Part shown: positions 31,698 to 38,385 of the stretch, piece by piece
How the letters are laid out: the number at the start of each line of letters is the position of its first letter
Numbering within the stretch: position 1 is the stretch's first letter
Source of the DNA: Sulfitobacter albidus
GTDB lineage: Bacteria; Pseudomonadota; Alphaproteobacteria; Rhodobacterales; Rhodobacteraceae
Direction: 5' to 3'
Length of the DNA stretch: 64,000 bases
Assembly (NCBI RefSeq): GCF_018200035.1
Contig: NZ_CP073581.1
Location: 3,096,501 to 3,160,500 of the forward strand
Position numbers and translations under genes: made by a program
The notes under the pieces: model-generated
Told to the model about the DNA's origin: nothing
The model's input: the letters and a program-made list of their open reading frames with translations, nothing else
Database searches by the model: none

Positions 31698-32843
31698 TCA
31701 GGCTTGCGCGGCCAGTTCGGCTTCAAACGCCCAGGCGAGCCAGGGCAGCATGGCCTCGACGTCGGATGTCTCGACCGTGCCGCCGCACCAGATGCGCAGG
31801 CCCGGAGGGGCATCGCGGTAGGCGCCGATATCGAGGGCCACGTTTTCATCGCCAAGCCGCTTTGCCACGGCTTTGGCAAAAGCCGCGCCGTCGGTAATGC
31901 GGTCGTCGGTGAACTTCAGGCACACGGATGTGTTCGAGCGTGTCGCGGGATCGGCGGCAAGGAAGTCGATCCAGTCATGCGCGTTCACGAACCGCGCAAT
32001 CGCGTCGGCGTTGGCATCCGCCCGTGCGATCAGCCCTTTCAGGCCGCCCACGCTTTCGGCCCAATCGAGCGCCTTGAGGTAATCCTCGACACACAGCATG
32101 GAGGGCGTGTTGATCGTCTCCCCGACAAAGATGCCTTCGATCAGCTTACCACCTTTGGTCAGGCGGAAAATTTTGGGCAGGGGCCAGGGCGGCGTGTAAT
32201 TCTCCAGCCGCTCCACCGCGCGAGGGGACAGGATGATCATCCCGTGCGCGGCCTCACCGCCCAGAACCTTTTGCCAGCTGAACGTCGTTACATCCAGACG
32301 GTCCCACGGCAGATCCATCGCGAACGCGGCCGATGTCGCGTCGCACAGGGTCAGGCCGGCCCGGTCCGCCGGGATCTCGAACGTCGCGGGCACGCGCACG
32401 CCGGAGGTCGTGCCGTTCCACGTAAAACACACGTCGTTGTCGAAATTCACACCCGCAAGATCCACGATTTCACCGTAGGGGGCGACCTTTTCCGTCGCGT
32501 CGATCTTGAGCTGTTTAAGCGCATCCGTCACCCAGCCCGCGCCAAAGCTTTCCCAGGCGAGCATTTCGACGTGGCGCTCCCCCAGCATCGTCCACATCGC
32601 CATCTCGTAGGCGCCGGTGTCGGACGCAGGCACGATGCCGATCCGGTAGTCATCCGGCACGCCAAGCACGGCGCGCGTACGCTCAATCGCTTCTTTCAGC
32701 TTGGCCTTGCCGGGCGCCGCGCGGTGGCTGCGGCCCAAAGGGGCGGTGGCCAAGGCGGCGAGATCGAATGTGGGGGGCTTGGCACAGGGGCCGGAGGAGA
32801 AACGCGCGTTTGCCGGCCGCGTGACCGGTTGTTCAATAGCCAT
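31698..32843 (-). CDS. serC: Phosphoserine aminotransferase
   Basis: A 381-residue PLP enzyme that transaminates 3-phosphohydroxypyruvate to phosphoserine. Visible: the N-terminal [10 protein letters not shown], the PLP-Lys in [17 protein letters not shown] and [15 protein letters not shown]. The start at 32843 has AAGGG eight bases upstream. Its leader contains the left repeat of the integrated element, so its present promoter lies at the element junction (32899-32927) rather than next to serB. It is cotranscribed with serA. Confidence 0.97.
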   Translation of the reverse strand: MAIEQPVTRPANARFSSGPCAKPPTFDLAALATAPLGRSHRAAPGKAKLKEAIERTRAVLGVPDDYRIGIVPASDTGAYEMAMWTMLGERHVEMLAWESFGAGWVTDALKQLKIDATEKVAPYGEIVDLAGVNFDNDVCFTWNGTTSGVRVPATFEIPADRAGLTLCDATSAAFAMDLPWDRLDVTTFSWQKVLGGEAAHGMIILSPRAVERLENYTPPWPLPKIFRLTKGGKLIEGIFVGETINTPSMLCVEDYLKALDWAESVGGLKGLIARADANADAIARFVNAHDWIDFLAADPATRSNTSVCLKFTDDRITDGAAFAKAVAKRLGDENVALDIGAYRDAPPGLRIWCGGTVETSDVEAMLPWLAWAFEAELAAQA

Positions 32844-32867
32844 TACTGCTACCCTTTCAGATAAGCG

Positions 32868-32885
32868 CCCTTCGTTGGGGAAGGG
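32868..32885 (-). promoter_or_regulatory. Hairpin in the serC leader, possible serC RNA motif
   Basis: On the minus strand, CCCTTC-CCCAAC-GAAGGG forms a 6-bp stem whose end lies 24 bases before the serC ATG. Alphaproteobacterial serC genes are known to carry a conserved leader RNA (the serC motif), and this hairpin sits where it would be. I infer a regulatory leader but cannot test the covariance model. Confidence 0.55.
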
Positions 32886-32907
32886 TGTCCCACTGCCGGA
32901 CATACGG
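32868..32907. repeat. Left attachment repeat (attL candidate), contains the serC leader hairpin
   Basis: 40-bp copy of the element-end repeat. Core (plus strand): CCCTTCGTTGGGGAAGGG, then TGTCCCACTGCCGGA and CATACGG. It differs from the right copy at three positions (32894, 32901, 32902). Confidence 0.88.
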
Positions 32908-32927
32908 AACCCCAGTAAAAACAGCAA
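32899..32927 (-). promoter_or_regulatory. Predicted present promoter of serC, half in the repeat and half in the element
   Basis: Minus strand: -35 TTGCTG (32922-32927), 17-bp spacer, -10 TATGTC (32899-32904). The -10 lies inside the end repeat. The -35 lies in element-specific DNA. Its counterpart at the right end has TTGTAC-17-TAACTC in the same place. Confidence 0.5.
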
Positions 32928-32946
32928 TACACAAAGGTGTTTGCTA

Positions 32947-32981
32947 TGCAGGTAAATGCAGTCCTTTGCAGAACGATGCAG
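32947..32981. repeat. Four TGCAG repeats spaced exactly 10 bp
   Basis: TGCAG begins at 32947, 32957, 32967 and 32977, three of the four as ATGCAG and one as TTGCAG. A 10-bp period puts all copies on one face of the helix, as in arrays bound by excisionases, integrases or replication proteins. It lies 40 bp inside the left repeat. Confidence 0.65.
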
Positions 32982-32997
32982 GAACGCATGTTTCCTA

Positions 32998-33018
32998 TTG
33001 GCACAAATCTGACACAAG
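32998..33018. repeat. 21-bp direct repeat, left copy
   Basis: Exact 21-bp match (TTGGCACAAATCTGACACAA plus G) to 44270-44290 at the other end of the element. Here it is non-coding, while the right copy encodes the end of the integrase. It starts 91 bp inside the left attachment repeat. Confidence 0.75.
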
Positions 33019-33101
33019 CGGATCGCGCTTTGTTCTGCCATGGCTGATCCGGGAATCGGGCAGCTCACTACGTCGGAAACGGCGATGTAGGCACATCGGA
33101 C

Positions 33102-33162
33102 AAAGAAAAGCCGTTGAGAGAGCTGGCACTCACCTCAACGGCCAATTCGAAAAGTCTTCTTC
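33102..33162 (-). ncRNA. Predicted antisense RNA in the repC leader (ctRNA-like)
   Basis: On the minus strand a near-consensus promoter TTGCCA (33192-33197), 17-bp spacer, TATGTT (33169-33174) should start a transcript near 33162. About 45 bases later comes a perfect 9-bp stem GCCGTTGAG / CTCAACGGC (33110-33142, 15-base loop) followed by TTTTCTTT, a classical rho-independent terminator on that strand. The ~60-nt RNA would be antisense to the repC leader, with the size, place and direction of the ctRNA that limits RepC synthesis in repABC plasmids. Prediction only. Confidence 0.62.
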
Positions 33163-33210
33163 CAACGCAACATACTCATGCCGCCCATTTCTGGCAAGGC
33201 AGGTGACGTC

Positions 33211-34296
33211 ATGAGCGCGACTTTATCGCATTGTGGTTTGCCGCCCGGGATCACGCGATCTCAGTTCATTGGTCGCATCAAGTTGGCCTTGAAGGCGCGG
33301 GGACTGAAGACTTCGGCAATCGTGTACCTCTCGAGGGCATTCGAAAATTGGACACGGGACCAGGACTATGAACCGGGCCGAATCTGCGGCTTCTGGCATC
33401 AGGTTAGCGGTCTGGCCGAAGAGTTGACTTGCACGGAACGCACCGTTCATTCGATTGAACGTGATCTGGTAGATGCTGCTTTGGTCTCAAGGCATCCGAA
33501 AGCAAACGGCAGGCGTGATGGGCTGCGCGATGGTGAGGGGGAGAAAACCCTTCGCAAAGTGTTTGGTATCAACTTGGCCCCGATCATAGAACAAGCCGCA
33601 GAGCTGTTGGCGGAGGCTGAAGCTATTCGCCTCCACAAAGATGCAATCGAGTCATGCCGCAGTGAAATCCGTGAGATCAACCGGCAGATTCGGCATTTGA
33701 ACTGCCCAGATGTCCTTGATGAGGCACAGAGCATTTTACCGGAAGGTCGGACTGCCATGGTCAAAGATCTGGCTACGTTGGAGCAGATAAGAGACGCGCT
33801 TGCTGCTTTGGCAGTGGCATTCGAAACTGAGCCTCGTTCGGAAAAAATTTCCGGCAGTAGAGAAGATTTTGACGTACCTATAGTACAAACCAAACAATCT
33901 AAATTCTTGTATCCGCCTGATGAAGTGGCTGAATGTGTCACTGCACACCAAGCGATGTCGCTGGCGTCACCGCCGTTCCGAGAATGCCTCGAAATGTACG
34001 GCGACTATTCTTGGCGAGGCGTGATCAATGCCGCCTATGAGATTGCCAGATCGATAGGTATCGATGATCGAACTTGGGCTGCTGCTTGTGATCCCAAGGC
34101 TTTGGGACCACAGCGGGCGGCACTTTGCATTATCCTCATCAATCGAAATATGGACCTTCCCAGACAATCAGAACACTTCCCCCGAAGCCCAGGTGCGTGT
34201 CTTTGTGGAATGACTAAGAAGGCAAAGAACGGCACCCTCAACCTCCTGCGCCTCATGCAGGCTGCCTGCAAACAGCAAAGGGCACTGGGCCGATGA
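33211..34296 (+). CDS. repC: RepC-type replication initiator of the integrated element
   Basis: A 361-residue protein resembling the RepC initiators of alphaproteobacterial plasmids. The N-terminal winged-helix region reads LAEELTCTERTVHSIERDLV, then SRHPKANGRRDGLRDGEGE and FGINLAPIIEQAAELLAEAE, the typical RepC pattern. A charged helical stretch, an AT-rich centre and a C-terminal domain follow. The start at 33211 has GGCAGGTGA upstream. An in-frame ATG at 33178 has no such site. No repA/repB partition genes accompany it. RepC proteins usually start replication from a site within their own gene. Confidence 0.8.
   Translation: MSATLSHCGLPPGITRSQFIGRIKLALKARGLKTSAIVYLSRAFENWTRDQDYEPGRICGFWHQVSGLAEELTCTERTVHSIERDLVDAALVSRHPKANGRRDGLRDGEGEKTLRKVFGINLAPIIEQAAELLAEAEAIRLHKDAIESCRSEIREINRQIRHLNCPDVLDEAQSILPEGRTAMVKDLATLEQIRDALAALAVAFETEPRSEKISGSREDFDVPIVQTKQSKFLYPPDEVAECVTAHQAMSLASPPFRECLEMYGDYSWRGVINAAYEIARSIGIDDRTWAAACDPKALGPQRAALCIILINRNMDLPRQSEHFPRSPGACLCGMTKKAKNGTLNLLRLMQAACKQQRALGR
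33835..33910. other. AT-rich segment within repC, candidate replication origin
   Basis: Markedly AT-rich compared with the rest of repC. It holds the inverted repeats CGGAAA-AAA-TTTCCG (33839-33853) and GTAC-CTATA-GTAC (33874-33886). In repABC plasmids the origin lies in such an AT-rich stretch inside repC. Placement here is by analogy. Confidence 0.4.
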
Positions 34297-34557
34297 AGGA
34301 TTTACGGCCAGCGCGAGCACTCAAACGACGTCGATTGCTATTTGGCATATTCGTTCATGTTAGGCTGTTGGCTGCGGCGTCCAAAGCCAAAAGGAATGGA
34401 CCTCTGCACTTAGAATGCGGCTTTGTCATCGACGGATGGAGCAAGGTTACGCTTGTGTCCACAGGACACCGCACCTTGCGAGGGAATGGCATGCCCTTCC
34501 CTTCGACCCCAACCCAGAACAGTCATCGTTTTCCAGGCAATGCGATGGAGGCTCGCA
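34297..34557. other. repC-mobC gap with nested inverted repeats
   Basis: 261 bp with no convincing gene. It holds an inverted repeat GCAAGGT (34441-34447) / ACCTTGC (34473-34479) enclosing GTGTCC-ACA-GGACAC (34455-34469). Directly after it is a 22-bp near-palindrome at 34481-34502 centred on GGCATGCC. These structures lie 56 bp upstream of mobC and may control the mob operon or be part of a transfer origin. Confidence 0.55.
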
Positions 34558-34908
34558 GTGGTTTCGTTATCTGATCCAAAGAAGCGTTCGGAGCTCTTGC
34601 GTGTTCGTTGTACCTCGGAAGACCTGGAACGCTGGCAGGCAATGGCTAAATCGCGAGACGAAACCGTTTCCGGTATAGTTCGACGCTTATTGGATGGCAC
34701 ACCTGAAAAGCGGCGTTCGCCCATACCGCCAGTGGACGTCGCGCTTCTTCGTCAGGTCGCAATGGCTGGCAACAATCTCAACCAGATCGCTCGAGCCGTG
34801 AACGAGGCCCGAGTGATTGAGGCACATGCCGACGCACGGGACGTCCTTGGCCATCTTGTGATCATTGAGCGCATGCTACTGGAGTTGATCGACGAGGTTT
34901 CCGCATGA
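34558..34908 (+). CDS. mobC: MobC-like mobilisation accessory protein
   Basis: A 116-residue protein with the MobC signature GNNLNQIARAVNEARV near its middle and a preceding RCTSEDLERWQAMAKSRDET stretch resembling a ribbon-helix-helix DNA-binding region. MobC proteins bind oriT and help the relaxase open it. I choose GTG at 34558 because GGAGG lies six bases before it. ATG at 34540 is an alternative adding six residues. It overlaps mobA by 4 bp. Confidence 0.8.
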   Translation: MVSLSDPKKRSELLRVRCTSEDLERWQAMAKSRDETVSGIVRRLLDGTPEKRRSPIPPVDVALLRQVAMAGNNLNQIARAVNEARVIEAHADARDVLGHLVIIERMLLELIDEVSA

Positions 34909-36577
34909 TGATCCGCCTGTTCCGCCATGGAGACGGCAGTGGGAGAATCGCGGTTCGGTACCTATTGGCCGAGGAGGTCGCTGCCTATGACGAGGAGCGT
35001 CGGCGGACCAAAGGAAAAACCGAAGTCCGCACTGTATTGCCCGAAGTCTTGCAAGGCGATCCTGAGCAGACAATTGCCTTGATTGATAGCAATTTCAGGA
35101 AATGGCGATACACCAGTGGAGTGCTGGCCTTTGCGGCAGAAGATCAGCCTACCGAAGATGAGCTTATCTCGGTCATGGACGACTTCGAGCGCACAGTATT
35201 CGCAGGCCTTGAAACTGATCAGTACAACTGCCTTTGGGTCAAACATGAGCATAAAGGCAATGTCGAACTGCATTTCATCGTCCCGCGGATCGAACTCTAT
35301 GATGGAGCGGCATTCAATCCAGCGCCCCCACGCAGCGAGAGCTACTTCAATGCCTTTCGCGACTATTGGAACACTGCGAAAGCCTGGGCCAGCCCCAACG
35401 ATCATAACCGAAGGCGAACACTGCGCCATGTCTTCGAGCAAGAAGACCGCACCCAAATTCGGGACGCCATCAGGGCGCATGTGATCTCAAAGATCGAACT
35501 GGGCAAAATTCGAGATCACAAAGACGTTCTCGCCGCCCTGAAGGAATTGGAAGAAGACGGCATGGAAATCAAGCCGCCACGCCCGTCGAAGAGGCCCCTA
35601 AGAAGTCTGCTTCGAAGGTTGTCATGCGGGTGATTGGTTCAGAGGGCACCTCTCAGACATATCGGCTCACCGATAGGATTTTTCACGAGGATTGGACTTA
35701 CGATGAATGGGTTGCTGCAAAAAATACAGGAACGAACAGAGCGGGAGGTGAAAGCGTCCGAAGACCGGATTTGGCAAGAGCTGAACGACTTCGACGAAGC
35801 CTTGAAAAGTCAGTTGCTCGGCGTTCAAGCCTTAACAGAGAAAGATATGAAAGAAGTCGCCGAGCGCACGCGCGCCGCCTTGAGGCTGCTTCAGAAGGAG
35901 GTTCTGACCCAGGCGGAAGAGGTCCAGAAGACGATGCGCGAGATGCAGGATCGGCATCAGCTTTGGCGGAACAAAGGGGAGTGGCGCTTCGTGGTGACCC
36001 CGATGGGGATCGGGGCGGCAATGGTATTGATCGGGGCGATCCTCGCCTTCTCGATAATGCCGCCGCCGGTGCAAACGCGGGTCGAGATACGGCCGCCAAT
36101 CAACGGTCTGGAAGACTCTCAGAGAGTGATGGCCCTCGGCGGTGCTGGGACGATCCTGGTCCTACCGGAGGGCGTGGAGCAGCGGCCATGCCCGCTGCGC
36201 GTTCCAGCGGGCCGCATCTGCGTAAGAACACCCAAAACGGAGAATTGAATGTCCAGCTTAACACCTATGGAGCGCGAATTGCTGAAGTCCGTCAATCAGT
36301 TGATCGAGCGCTCAGACAAATCAGCGAAGGATATCAGGCTTTCCGCCGACAGGATATCGATGGCAACACGACGCGACATGGAGTCTTTGGCCGAATGCGT
36401 GAAGCTCTTGGCCGAGTGTCAGATGCGATTGGTGGACTGGTGTCGCGCCTCCGCCGAAGAGGCGGCGATCGATGGTTCTGCGACGCGCGCGTTGGCGGAG
36501 GTCCAGCAGTCGCTAGAACGGAAAATTTCGTCTCTCATCCAGGTCGGATGATCAATAAAAATTGGCCGAGTCCTTGA
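34905..36577 (+). CDS. mobA: MbeA/MobA-family relaxase, with one apparent frameshift
   Basis: Relaxase of the ColE1 MbeA group (MOBP, HEN-type), which nicks oriT and leads the strand during conjugal transfer. Tyr19 in IAVRYLL corresponds to the MbeA catalytic tyrosine. The metal motif is His114-Glu121-His123 in WVKHEHKGNVELHF, where MbeA has His-Glu-Asn. The TSGVLAFA and LRHVFEQ parts also match. The frame ends early at 35633 but the family sequence continues in another frame (EAPKKSASKVVMRVIG) to 36577. One extra C near 35574-35583 restores 557 residues. The C-terminal half overlaps mobB and mobD in a different frame, as in ColE1. Confidence 0.85.
35703..36248 (+). CDS. mobB: MobB/MbeB-like protein nested in mobA
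   Basis: A 181-residue protein read in a different frame from the mobA C-terminus. Helical, charged N-terminal two-thirds (KIQERTEREVKASEDRIWQE, probable coiled coil), then one clear membrane segment at about 105-125 (GIGAAMVLIGAILAFSIM) and a short C-terminal domain. ColE1 MbeB is likewise nested in mbeA and stabilises the relaxase at the membrane or oriT. GAGG lies about 12 bases upstream of the start. Its stop abuts the mobD start (TGAATG). The assignment rests on position, size and topology. Confidence 0.68.
   Translation: MNGLLQKIQERTEREVKASEDRIWQELNDFDEALKSQLLGVQALTEKDMKEVAERTRAALRLLQKEVLTQAEEVQKTMREMQDRHQLWRNKGEWRFVVTPMGIGAAMVLIGAILAFSIMPPPVQTRVEIRPPINGLEDSQRVMALGGAGTILVLPEGVEQRPCPLRVPAGRICVRTPKTEN
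36249..36551 (+). CDS. mobD: MobD/MbeD-like protein nested in mobA
   Basis: A 100-residue, almost wholly helical protein (MSSLTPMERELLKSVNQLIE at the start, like MbeD's N-terminal helix). It starts on the base after the mobB stop and lies inside the mobA C-terminal frame. MbeD in ColE1 has the same position and coiled-coil character and contributes to entry exclusion or mobilisation. The gene order mobC-mobA(B,D) is therefore complete. Function by analogy. Confidence 0.62.
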   Translation: MSSLTPMERELLKSVNQLIERSDKSAKDIRLSADRISMATRRDMESLAECVKLLAECQMRLVDWCRASAEEAAIDGSATRALAEVQQSLERKISSLIQVG

Positions 36578-36722
36578 TGTTGGGCACTTCGTGATTTGCG
36601 CTGAACTAGTGATCTGTTGCATTCTTGACTCGGCAACGACCTTCATGAGCCGGTTGCGATCAATTTAATTGCGGGTTAACGGCTCGTGAGTAAGGGTATG
36701 CCCATCGCTTTATTTCACGTCA

Positions 36723-36840
36723 CCTTCGTAGGGACTGCAATCCCAGGCTACGAAGGAAATGAGCGGCAGTGGGAGACAACAGTTTCCCACTTGCCAAAGC
36801 GAAAGCGCAGATAAGCGCGAACGCTCACTGGCTTAGGCCA
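36723..36840. other. Candidate origin of transfer (oriT) with ColE1-type nick sequence
   Basis: Three successive inverted repeats: CCTTCGTAG/CTACGAAGG (36723-36756), GTGGGA/TCCCAC (36769-36790) and AGCG-AAA-GCGC / GCGC-GAA-CGCT (36798-36825). Six bases after the last comes CACTGG|CTTA (36826-36835). CTGG|CTTA is the nick sequence of ColE1 and pMB1, whose MbeA relaxase is the relative of the MobA here. The site lies 145 bp beyond mobA in otherwise gene-free DNA (36578-37011). Confidence 0.72.
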
Positions 36841-37011
36841 ACTACAGTGTGCCATATTTTACACCTCTTTAGCTTACGTCGAAAAGCAGTTCGACACTCG
36901 CGGATCACCTTATGCGTTCCACCTATAGGAGGCATTTGGGTCTCAGAGGGCGTGCGATGGGCACGGGACATAGATACAATTAGGAATTGTGGTCGGCAAG
37001 TAGTTGCTGAA

Positions 37012-37524
37012 TCAATTTCCGAGCACTGACCTTCGCGCGCTCTTTGCGCCCTGGGAAGAGATCAAAACCCATGTTGCGAAGGCCTTCTTGTCGATATTCT
37101 CTGCTGACCGTAAGCTGGCAATACTCAGCTGTGCCAATTGATACCAAGTTTCCGCGTCCTTCTTCTCAAACTTGACGCCGGGATCGTAGTCAGCCTTGTG
37201 CCGGAGTTCCTGGAGCTGTTGAAAATTGTCAGCGAAGTTATGGATACAGTCTGGAAAAGCGACCTTGTTTGCTTGTGCACATGCCTTTTGACACACGGTA
37301 TGGCTAAGCCCACGGTAGACTTCTACCCAAGCCTTATTAGGACGTTTGCTTGGAGTTTTGCCAACCAAAGAGTTCGCACAAGTGCGCGCTAATGCATGAA
37401 AAACGGCATAGTACGACGAACTGATGGATCGTCGAATTTCAGATTGGGTTGGTCTTTTGGTCGTTGATAGCCGTTTGGCAACAGCGAGATGCCCGTCGGC
37501 AAGTTTTGCGTCAGGCATGCACAC
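37012..37524 (-). CDS. HEPN-domain protein (UPF0332-like), second gene of a two-gene unit
   Basis: A 170-residue helical protein with the features of the HEPN/UPF0332 fold: SEIRRSISSSYYAVFHALAR (the A-YYAxFHA helix) and ELRHKADYD (the LRxxADY motif) about 65 residues later. HEPN proteins are often RNases or toxin parts, but no canonical R-x4-6-H active site is visible, so enzymatic activity is uncertain. Its start overlaps the end of the upstream 96-residue gene by 14 bp, so the two are translated together. The AT-rich composition differs from the chromosome. Confidence 0.7.
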   Translation of the reverse strand: MCMPDAKLADGHLAVAKRLSTTKRPTQSEIRRSISSSYYAVFHALARTCANSLVGKTPSKRPNKAWVEVYRGLSHTVCQKACAQANKVAFPDCIHNFADNFQQLQELRHKADYDPGVKFEKKDAETWYQLAQLSIASLRSAENIDKKAFATWVLISSQGAKSARRSVLGN

Positions 37525-37801
37525 CAGAATTAAATTGCGGAGTAATCACAGGGAAGAATCCTGACCAGTCGGCCCCCAGCGCTTTGCGAACGGTTCCAGT
37601 CAAACCAAAGTAGTTTTGCGCCAAAACCTCAGGGGTTTCGGTCGTTGTGATCATCAGATCAATGCGGATTTTGTGCTCTTCCCTATCAACTTCGATAGAG
37701 GTGATTTTGATGTCAGAAACGGTCTTCAGGTCAAACTTCGAGCGAATTACTTCTAAAATTTCGTCAGCCATAACTTTGTCCAACGTAGTTGGTGCCGTCA
37801 T
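37511..37801 (-). CDS. Small protein paired with the HEPN gene, function unknown
   Basis: About 96 residues, mixed alpha/beta, beginning MTAPTTLDKVMADEILEVIR. The ATG at 37801 has GGGAGAAA just upstream, while the ATG at 37816 lies before that site. I recognise no family. It precedes and overlaps the HEPN gene, a layout typical of toxin-antitoxin or two-part defence units. A possible promoter TTGTGT-18-TATAGG lies upstream, on the minus strand in 37830-37880. Confidence 0.62.
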   Translation of the reverse strand: MTAPTTLDKVMADEILEVIRSKFDLKTVSDIKITSIEVDREEHKIRIDLMITTTETPEVLAQNYFGLTGTVRKALGADWSGFFPVITPQFNSGVHA

Positions 37802-38057
37802 CACTTTCTCTCCCATGGGTCACGCCATGTTGGTCTGGCGATTGCCAAAACCCTATACACAGCTATCGATGGTGTACACAAAATATGTAGACTCAATATG
37901 TCGCATTCAAGGCGAACGCCGCGTTACCTGTCCATATTGAGATCACAAAATGGTTGACAAAGTATGATCGGGTCGGTTCCTAGACTTCTTTGAGAAGTCA
38001 AGTCAGAAGCGGATAATTTACTGTAATTTCAATGATATAGACTGGTGTCCACAGCGC
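37802..38057. other. Gap upstream of the HEPN unit
   Basis: 256 bp of AT-rich DNA without a convincing gene. It holds the probable promoter of the HEPN pair. The XRE gene ends at its right edge. Confidence 0.45.
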
Positions 38058-38303
38058 TTACTCCTGCATCGCTTCATCAATGACGTTGATCATTTTTGAG
38101 ACGTCGCCACCTAAGCATTTCGACCATTCAACAAACTCGATCACATCCAACCTACGTTCGCCTGTCTCGACCTTCGCTATGTAGGACTGCGGTCGATCCA
38201 GGCGGTCGGCGAGCTCTTGCTGCGTGATCCCTTTTGATTTTCTCGTTTCTACCAGCACCTGCATCAACGCCTGGTGCCCCGGCGTTCGCAGACTTCTGGT
38301 CAT
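38058..38303 (-). CDS. Small XRE-family repressor
   Basis: An 81-residue single-domain Cro/CI-type helix-turn-helix protein: LVETRKSKGITQQELADRLD, then RPQSYIAKVETGERRLDVIE covering the two DNA-binding helices. It is divergent from the membrane-protein gene at 38386, with an inverted repeat in the 82-bp gap. It probably represses itself and that gene. Confidence 0.88.
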   Translation of the reverse strand: MTRSLRTPGHQALMQVLVETRKSKGITQQELADRLDRPQSYIAKVETGERRLDVIEFVEWSKCLGGDVSKMINVIDEAMQE

Positions 38304-38352
38304 GCGGCATCTCCATCTGGGCTAAACCCTTGCCGCGTAATCCTGTTCTGGT

Positions 38353-38373
38353 ATTATCCCATTATAGGATAAT
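38353..38373. promoter_or_regulatory. Inverted repeat between divergent XRE and membrane-protein genes
   Basis: ATTATCC-CATTATA-GGATAAT, a perfect 7+7 repeat overlapping TATTAT/TATAGG-like -10 sequences, 12 bp upstream of the ATG at 38386. It is a likely operator of the adjacent XRE protein. Confidence 0.6.
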
Positions 38374-38385
38374 GCGGAGGCGACC

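Noticed and set aside
32885..33214. 109-codon plus-strand frame through the left end of the element
   Set aside because: It covers the promoter, the phased repeats and the antisense RNA and shows no family features.
34293..34574. 93-codon frame starting with an ATGA overlap at the repC stop
   Set aside because: The overlap is suggestive, but the product is low in structure, covers the inverted repeats ahead of mobC, and resembles nothing known.
35560..35640. Programmed frameshift in mobA
   Set aside because: No slippery sequence such as A6G or X-XXY-YYZ is present, and six other genes show the same one-base loss, so error is more likely.
36769..37029. 86-codon plus-strand frame between mobA and the HEPN gene
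   Set aside because: It spans the oriT hairpins and nick sequence, has no ribosome-binding site, and its composition is not protein-like.
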